A DNA stretch of 64,000 nucleotides from Adiantum capillus-veneris (lineage: Eukaryota; Streptophyta; Polypodiopsida; Polypodiales; Pteridaceae), in contig CM043953.1 in the NCBI GenBank assembly GCA_014529385.2, positions 67,828,372-67,892,371 on the forward strand, written 5' to 3'. The position numbers were made by a program, and so were the translations under genes. A model generated the notes under the pieces. That model had not been told where the DNA came from, ran no database searches, and saw only the letters and a list, made by a program, of their open reading frames with translations. Shown piece after piece: positions 57,858 to 64,000 of this stretch (its first letter is position 1; every line of letters begins with the position of its first letter).

Positions 57858-59650
57858 TCAATGCGGTTCTAAGGCTTTAGTTAGGATAGAGCTTAAATTA
57901 GGACCATTAGTCCAACACAAGGTGGGTTTGTCGAGATGTGCAAGGGTGGGGGAAAGGCTGCATGCTAGCTGGAGAGGTTTTCCAATGGTTAGGGAAGGAT
58001 TTAGTTTCCGAGTTTCTGGTGAAAAAGGAAGTTTAAAGATAATGGGGGGAACTTTTTTGGTTTTTAGAGTTTTGCTTAAAAGAGAAGGTCTCTCCTGGTA
58101 AGAGATTGAGCAAAAGACTTTTATTACAAATTTTCTAGGATAACCCCTGCAAAGGAGCCTTTGGAAGAAGAGGTTTCTTAGGCTTGAGAAGCCCTTTGAG
58201 GTGCTCTCCCTAATGATATAACGTCTGAGTTCTGCTTTAACAAAAGCCAACTTCTGGTGGAGAGGATGCCAAGAGATCCAAAGTATGTATTGGTAAGAGT
58301 TTAATGGCTTTTGGTGGCAGTTAGAATCTAGAATGCCACATTGGCTGAATCGATGTCCTTTATGAAAATGGACATCTAGGATAGTGGCCTCGAAGGTGGA
58401 GATGACATGGGTGATCACTATATGCCTTTGTAGAGGGGCGGCATAGGAGTCTAGTGTTTTGGATAGTGTGTTAAGCGTGCCTGTCCAGATTCCAAATGTG
58501 TCATCTATGAATCTTTTATAATAAGCCAGGTTGGGGTTGTGGATAAGGGGGGAGTGTTTTTCTAAGTGACAGAGAAATAGGCAAGCATAAACCACTGCAA
58601 AGTTTGACCCCATAGCCGTGCCTTTTATTTGTTTCCACACTTTATCCTTGAAACAAAGATAATGATGTGAGAGGATTAGGGTGGCAAGTGAGATGATGAA
58701 CTCTGTTTTTGGATTATCAAAATGGTTTGCGATAGAACTCCTAAGGGCTATAAGACCTTGGGATATGGGGATGCTAGGGTAGAGAGAGGTCACGTCAAAG
58801 GTGAAAAGGAGACTGTGTGGAGGGAAGGGTTTTTCTTGGAGATCTATGATGAGGGACAGTGAGTCTTTGAGGTGTTGTTTTTGTGTAAGGAGGATAGGGT
58901 AAAGATGGTAGTGTAGCCATTTGGAGGCATTTTCTAAAATGTATCCTTGATAGGAGCAAATAGGGCGGGCTACAAGAGAAGGTTTATGAATCTTAGGAAG
59001 GAACTGGATAGGGCAAGGTTTGAAGGGTTTGGAAATTGGTGCAAGAATAAAGGTTGATTCTTCTAGAGTAAGGAGAGTGTATTTGATGGTGATGGAGTAG
59101 AGTAAGGAGGTGATGTAGTTGTGTGGTGGTATGGTGACGGGCTGATAAGTGGATTGGTCATTGAGTTGCCTGAGGGCCTCTTGGTCATACCACTCTCTAG
59201 AGAGGATGGTGAGGCCTAGGTTTTTATCGGCCGGTTTAATGATTATGGAGGAGTCCTTAGAAAGAGTTCTAAGTGCTTGTTTGACAAAATTTGAAAATTT
59301 AGAGCGTGAAGCATTATAGCCTGAGAGTGTACAAATTAGATTTAGGTGGTTTTGAAGTGTGATGTTTTCTAACTGGGGGTTCAGGGAGGGGGGCATCCAA
59401 GAGGGGTTAGGGGATTTGAAGTGGGAAGGTAGGTTGGAAGGTGAATTATAAAAGAACACTTTGAGTTGAAGGATCCTAGCCAAGGCTACGTGGGCTTGGA
59501 GGATGAGCTTCGGTGGGGGGTTGGAGGGTGGGGGGATGTATTTGAGCCCTAAGTCTAAGCATTTACTTTCGTTAAAAGAGAGGGGACGGGTGGTTAGGTC
59601 ATGTACAAAATTAGAGGTAGGGTTAGTAACAAGTGAGTGTGAGGGAATCT

Positions 59651-59695
<45 letters not shown>

Positions 59696-59717
59696 GCGTG
59701 GTTTGCTCTCCTTGCTC
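57858..59717 (-). CDS. Penelope-like reverse transcriptase
   Basis: Copies element RNA into DNA; PLE RTs are the relatives closest to telomerase. The frame is open for 619 codons with stop TGA at 57858-57860. No ATG is evident at the N-terminus: the frame runs through the GA microsatellite up to an upstream stop at 59718-59720. Counting from 59717: LSFNESKCLDLGLKYIPPP near 40-60, KPADKN near 161, LPKIHK near 240, FDVTSLYPSIP with the first catalytic Asp near 307, GTAMGSNFAVVYACLFL near 366, RFIDDTFGIW with the catalytic Asp pair near 402, LDVHFHKG near 447, SWHPLHQK near 482, and thumb residues GFSSLRNLFFQRLLCRGYP. It ends NLSSILTKALEPH without a GIY-YIG domain. No internal stop: recent or constrained. 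Start site and any splicing are unresolved. Confidence 0.93.
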
Positions 59718-61711
59718 TTATAGATGCTTGCTCCCTTCCTTTTCTTTCTGTTTCACAATTAGCAACCATCTTGTTTTTGTCTAATCGTTTCTCTTGACTT
59801 CTCCCTACCATAGGCTCTCTCTCCCTCTCTCCCTCTCTCCGCATTGTTTAGTAAATCTTTTTTACCAGCTAGTGGAAAAGGTGTTGGTATTTGGTTGGTT
59901 TTTTGAAGCTCTAGTGAGAAGGCAAACATGGTTGTAAGTGGATACCTTCAAATTGTTGACTACTTTTTAATGTTTAATCTTGAGATAAAAAAACAAGTGA
60001 TAAAATCACGTCGTCTTCCAATGAGCAAGCTGCACCTAAGAATGCTTTAGAACAAGCTCTAGATGGAAAATTTATAAGCTTTAAAATTAAAATTGATCTT
60101 ATATACATAATCATTGAAAATTCATTGTCCATTCAACTCTAAAATTCTCATTCATGAACTTTGACATTTACCTTAAAATTATAAATTGAAAATGTGAAAC
60201 ATTAAGATTTAGTGTTGAGCACCTTTAAACATAGTCTATTCACCTCCAAAAAAAATTGAGTAGATTTTAAGGTTTGTTTAAAGAGCGCTATACCAATAAA
60301 ATGACGTTAAATCGTATGCCTTGGCAACCCAACTACAAGCACCAATGTGAAGAATTCTAGGTCTTGATTGCTTGAAAGTGAGCCAATAGCCGTAGTGTTA
60401 GTGTTACTCCTTGCCTAGGTGGCTATTGGAATTGAGCAAGCTATTGTTATGGTTGTGCAACTATAACAAAAAAAAAGTGGGGTAAGGATGGTACAAGCTA
60501 ATCTCCAAAGGAGCTGCCATTACAAGAGGTATGTAAAACCTTTATCTTGAGCCACATAGCAAGGGAATAGTTGCAATTATATTTCCGATTCTCTTGCACT
60601 AGAATTAACTTTACTTCCTAAATAATCCTTGTGTTGCTTATCTAAAACAATTCTCACTTTCACTATCCTCCCAATTCTTACATTCACATAGATACCTAAG
60701 CTACTTCTAAACATATGGGGAAGCCATAGAAAACTTTGGGAGAAGTTGCGAGGGTCAAAAGATCGTGGAAATTGAAGTGCAACCCTATACAAAGAAAGAT
60801 GCATGCCATGTGAAACTAAACTCGGGATGTAGTTATCTACTATAACATTTCTTGGAGATCTACTCATTATTGCAATCTATAGAAAACTACCTCTCTGATT
60901 GTCACATTGCAGCATTGTGTGTGTCCATCGATGCATGGATTTACAACAAAATCTTATGCTAAGACAACATATACCTAGGCAAACATATACGTAGACGAAC
61001 ACTTTTGTTGTGTATCCAATAAAGAGCTCGGACTCATGGCTATCTTACTAGAACTAGAAAAAGCATATATATGATCTAGACAATAGGGGTGTGTCGAAGA
61101 TGTTTTTCTTCTCCTTTTTGCTCTAGGAAATATTTTAACATGCCAATAATACTTGAAAATGTAAGTCTTGCTAACTTTACCATTCAAGAGAAACACAAAA
61201 TGCCAAGTAGACACCAAATAGACAAAAGTGGTGACAACAGACGATCACAATCATAGTACTACATTGTCACCCAAAATCATCTGAACACATTAATGATGAT
61301 TATAAGAATAACAGAACATATATTAAATCAAACATTATCTTGAATATGCTATGTAGAAAGGGCCCAATGCATCCTACTTCCTTTGAAACATCGACATCGC
61401 AACCTTATACTAGTTCCACAAGGGTTGGATTGCAACCTTTGTAATGAGGCAAGTCACCCATCCATCAGAAAGACTGAAGTAGACTCAATTTTTCATGATA
61501 AAAAAGAAGTGTACGCACGCTTTCAATTATTACTAGTATGTGACCCGGCCAAGGGGTATGGTTCAATTTTGGGTACCTCTTCCCCTCCTATTTAAGGTGA
61601 CAACATGTGCAAGTATTTGTTATGCATTCAATTCAAGGTAGTGATAACTATATCTTAAATGCTTCATTATCTGCAATAAGGTTTTACATCCGCTCTAAAG
61701 CACATCAAATT
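59652..61711 (-). repeat. PLE-associated direct repeat, upstream copy (pseudo-LTR)
   Basis: Counterpart of 54630-56684. It begins within the CT run at 59652-59693 that also lies inside the RT frame, and ends CACATCAAATT at 61711. A short minus-strand frame in it (60577-60867) is conserved with the other copy. Within the repeat an ATG near 59808 opens MVGRSQEKRLDKNKMVANCE, which reads into the GA run one frame away from the RT. Confidence 0.75.
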
Positions 61712-61764
61712 TGGATCACAATAGAAAATGCATAGAAAATTGAATCATGAACTAAAAAGATTAC

Positions 61765-61812
<48 letters not shown>

Positions 61813-64000
61813 TAGAAGAACATGGCTGCTAATTTTATGGCAAGAGAGAGAGACAAGGAGAGGGAGATTAAAAGAAAAACAACAATCCACTCCCATTACT
61901 ATAAGTAGTCTCTTTAAGCATAACTTGCTATTGGTCTCTTAAACAAATATTTTTTTGAAAGCCACTAAATCTTAACTAGCAAAAAACTTGTGACTTCAAA
62001 AAGACATTCTGTGAGATGTTGTATTTGGTACCTGCAAAATCCATGGGCCCATGCAACGAACACTCCTACCAAAATGACGTTGTCTCTCATGCAAGGTATA
62101 CAATACAATCCTCCAATTCTCATGTCTATCCCTATAAGAGTATATTGCATTGGTAGGCAAGCGATCGCCAAGCTCACAAATCCATATGTGAGATAAACCT
62201 GCATTACGGTTCAACGGCACATGGATATGACAGTAACCTTGGGGTCCGCCAAAAATCTCATACACTTCCAAAAATGTTATCACAAGAATAGTGATTCCTT
62301 CAAGCCAATTGGTTAAGAACAATAAGTCCAATTGCGTGCTTCATTGATATTCCTTACCTAACAACGTCAAAGCTTTCAATAATGTGTACTACATCCTACA
62401 CACTGAGTGGGCCTCTCTAACTAGGTGGATCTACATGAGAAATTTGTTAGTTCAAACATCAAGTTGAAAATTTCACAAAGGATATAATTAGATCTAATTA
62501 CCATAGATGTGATGTGGTGGATGAAGAAGCGTCCAAGTAAACGTAGACAATGTCCAATGTCTCCTAAGACAAAGCACCTATAAATAGAACATTCCACCCC
62601 ATCCAAGAAATACCAACATACCAACATAGACAATGAAAATGCGTAGAGAATTGAATCAACATAACAACTATAGTATGTGACCCATGTGTTGGTGCAAACC
62701 AAAAGCGTGCACTATTAATACCACTAAAACTCTTAAATATGTAGCAAACCAGAATGAGATGAAAAACATGTTAAACATCTATAATTTATGAAAGTAGAAA
62801 TTCCACAGATATGCAAGAAAACACTTAGATTTGAGATTTTCATGCCTTTTTTGAAAACAAATAATCCCAAGTGCAATATCAATGAACCTTCAAACACCAA
62901 AATTTTTTATTCCTGATTGGCATTGTTCATGTCTCCATACAAAATCTGAAAATCCATCGGAAACAAAGTAAACAATTAGTGGCATACCATTGTCATATAA
63001 AGGATGCTTTGGTGTGGAGTTATAGTTGATAGCACATAATAACTATAATAATACTCAAATTCTCTATATCTATCATACATTGATCACCCTTTTTGCAAAT
63101 AAAACCCCACAAACCCTATTTTCTTGTTTGAACCTTCCATAAGTTCTACATTATACACATCTGATGGACACACATCATAATAGGGGCTGATTGGTCATTA
63201 ATTTCCAAAACAACGAGATCCATAGGAGAAAGTTTGATTTTTGCCAAGAGGACACACTTTTAGGGGTATGCATATGCATCAATGCACTAAAATACCGAGT
63301 TCAAGTGGTTTAATGTGCATGATCCTTGTCTAAAGTTGTTTACAATGGTCATTACAAACTCATAATGGGGTCTAAAAATTGCTACTACCCAATTACTTGG
63401 GATAGCAAAAAGTCCTTCAAATCTAAAGGAGTAAGACAATTTTTACCTTTTAACTTAAATAACTTTCACAATGAAGTTTTGATAGCGGAAAAATATTTTG
63501 GAATCTATCCAGCTTTCATGTATTTTATTTTCACCTTGAAGCTCACATAGCTAACAATAGCTGTAGTAATTGAAGCCTCTTTCTTAACGTGTTACTTTTT
63601 ATGTTTCCAAGGCACAAATGTATTACTCCATATTGTTTTGACACAAATATAATTTCAGCCAACGTCTCAAAACTTAATTTAAGTACATGGCTTCATGCCA
63701 AACACATGAAGCAACACAACTATAGAACCAAACAAAACAACATGTTCATTAATCTACCCTATCAACGTGGTTCAAAGAAAGTTATGCTTTAGTACATCAC
63801 GACATTCAATCAAATGAGCACACAAAACCAGGAGTTCAGTTATTTCTAGTAGCCAAGATTGAGCGCGTCTATATGAAGTGCACATCAGAAGCTCGAGCCA
63901 TCTTTGTCATCAATGCATTCAATCGATTTAGGTGGATGTTGAGCCGCGTCACCTCTCCTTCTAGAGCCCAAACCTACTCTTTAAGTGCATCAACTTGGAT
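61712..64000. other. AT-rich DNA, no gene recognised
   Basis: Contains an AG run (about 61768-61809). Two imperfect copies of a motif, AATAGAAAATGCATAGAAAA near 61720 and AATGAAAATGCGTAGAGAA near 62631, suggest an older local duplication. No coding block, terminal repeats or RNA gene could be supported. Confidence 0.4.

Larger units (their letters stand above)
54630..61711 (-). mobile_element. Penelope-like element with flanking direct repeats
   Basis: On the minus strand: upstream repeat (61711-59652), RT ORF (59717-57858), 3' region of about 1.2 kb with a hammerhead ribozyme (56812-56774) and downstream repeat (56684-54630). The repeat period is about 5.02 kb. No GIY-YIG endonuclease frame was found after or before the RT. 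If the repeats are pseudo-LTRs, the upstream copy lacks the ribozyme and so is 5'-truncated. The outer limits are those of the repeats and are inferred. Confidence 0.75.

Noticed and set aside
55552-60867. Conserved 96-codon frame in both PLE-associated repeats (55552-55842, 60577-60867) as a second PLE gene
   Set aside because: The conservation is that of the whole young duplication; composition is AT-rich and no motif is seen, so coding cannot be claimed.

Overview
The window reads as nuclear DNA of a land plant. Support comes from many LTR retrotransposons primed by initiator-Met tRNA, a Ty3 chromovirus with a chromodomain, a Ty1/copia element, an L1-like LINE, a hAT transposase, telobox-type AAACCCTAA/TTTAGGG motifs, a plant LRR receptor-kinase fragment and a LEA-like reading frame. 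A seed-free plant such as a fern or lycophyte is a guess from the overall look; no marker in the window settles it. Nearly everything is nested mobile DNA, and host-like genes are few and doubtful.

Layout. 1-5621: a broken Ty3/gypsy element (gag, protease, start of RT) split by a short non-autonomous LTR element (family A, copy A1). 5622-9141: a truncated A LTR, then a hAT element with an almost readable transposase on the minus strand. 9142-18836: tandem B repeats of about 1.5 kb carrying tRNA-Glu-like sequences, split by A3, an A element that has engulfed a piece of an LRR receptor kinase gene. 18837-26558: rearranged A5, C1 (family C, gypsy) and A8 copies. 26559-29700: a possible small spliced gene and unassigned repeats, including family D. 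29700-33443: a degenerate copia element, cut by C2 (33444-42796), a full-length but mutated chromovirus with a perfect TTTGA target duplication that itself hosts two LTR-like insertions. 42797-44197: D repeats. 44198-52835: a LINE on the minus strand interrupted by a 543-bp hAT MITE and by A6, the A copy that keeps gag and protease. 53623-54250: 74-bp tandem repeats abutting a LEA-like frame.

54630-61711 is the most interesting part. It is a Penelope-like element (PLE) on the minus strand, with an uninterrupted reverse-transcriptase frame (57858-59717) carrying the full set of PLE motifs and no recognisable GIY-YIG endonuclease. It lies between two nearly identical direct repeats of about 2.05 kb that fit PLE pseudo-LTRs. 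A hammerhead ribozyme lies on the same strand at 56774-56812, just upstream of the downstream repeat: the CUGAUGA and GAAA cores, a 5-bp stem II, a 2-bp stem III with palindromic surround and a 4-bp stem I are all present. The rest, to 64000, is AT-rich DNA without recognisable genes.

Recurrent themes: families A, B and C, otherwise dissimilar, share a motif built on AAATACCGAAAGGGGCGCC in their LTRs or repeats. A and C LTRs combine GA/CT microsatellites with telobox motifs. A elements carry hairpin minisatellites with 3 to 9 units near the polypurine tract. Coordinates of repeat edges were read by eye and may be off by a few bases.
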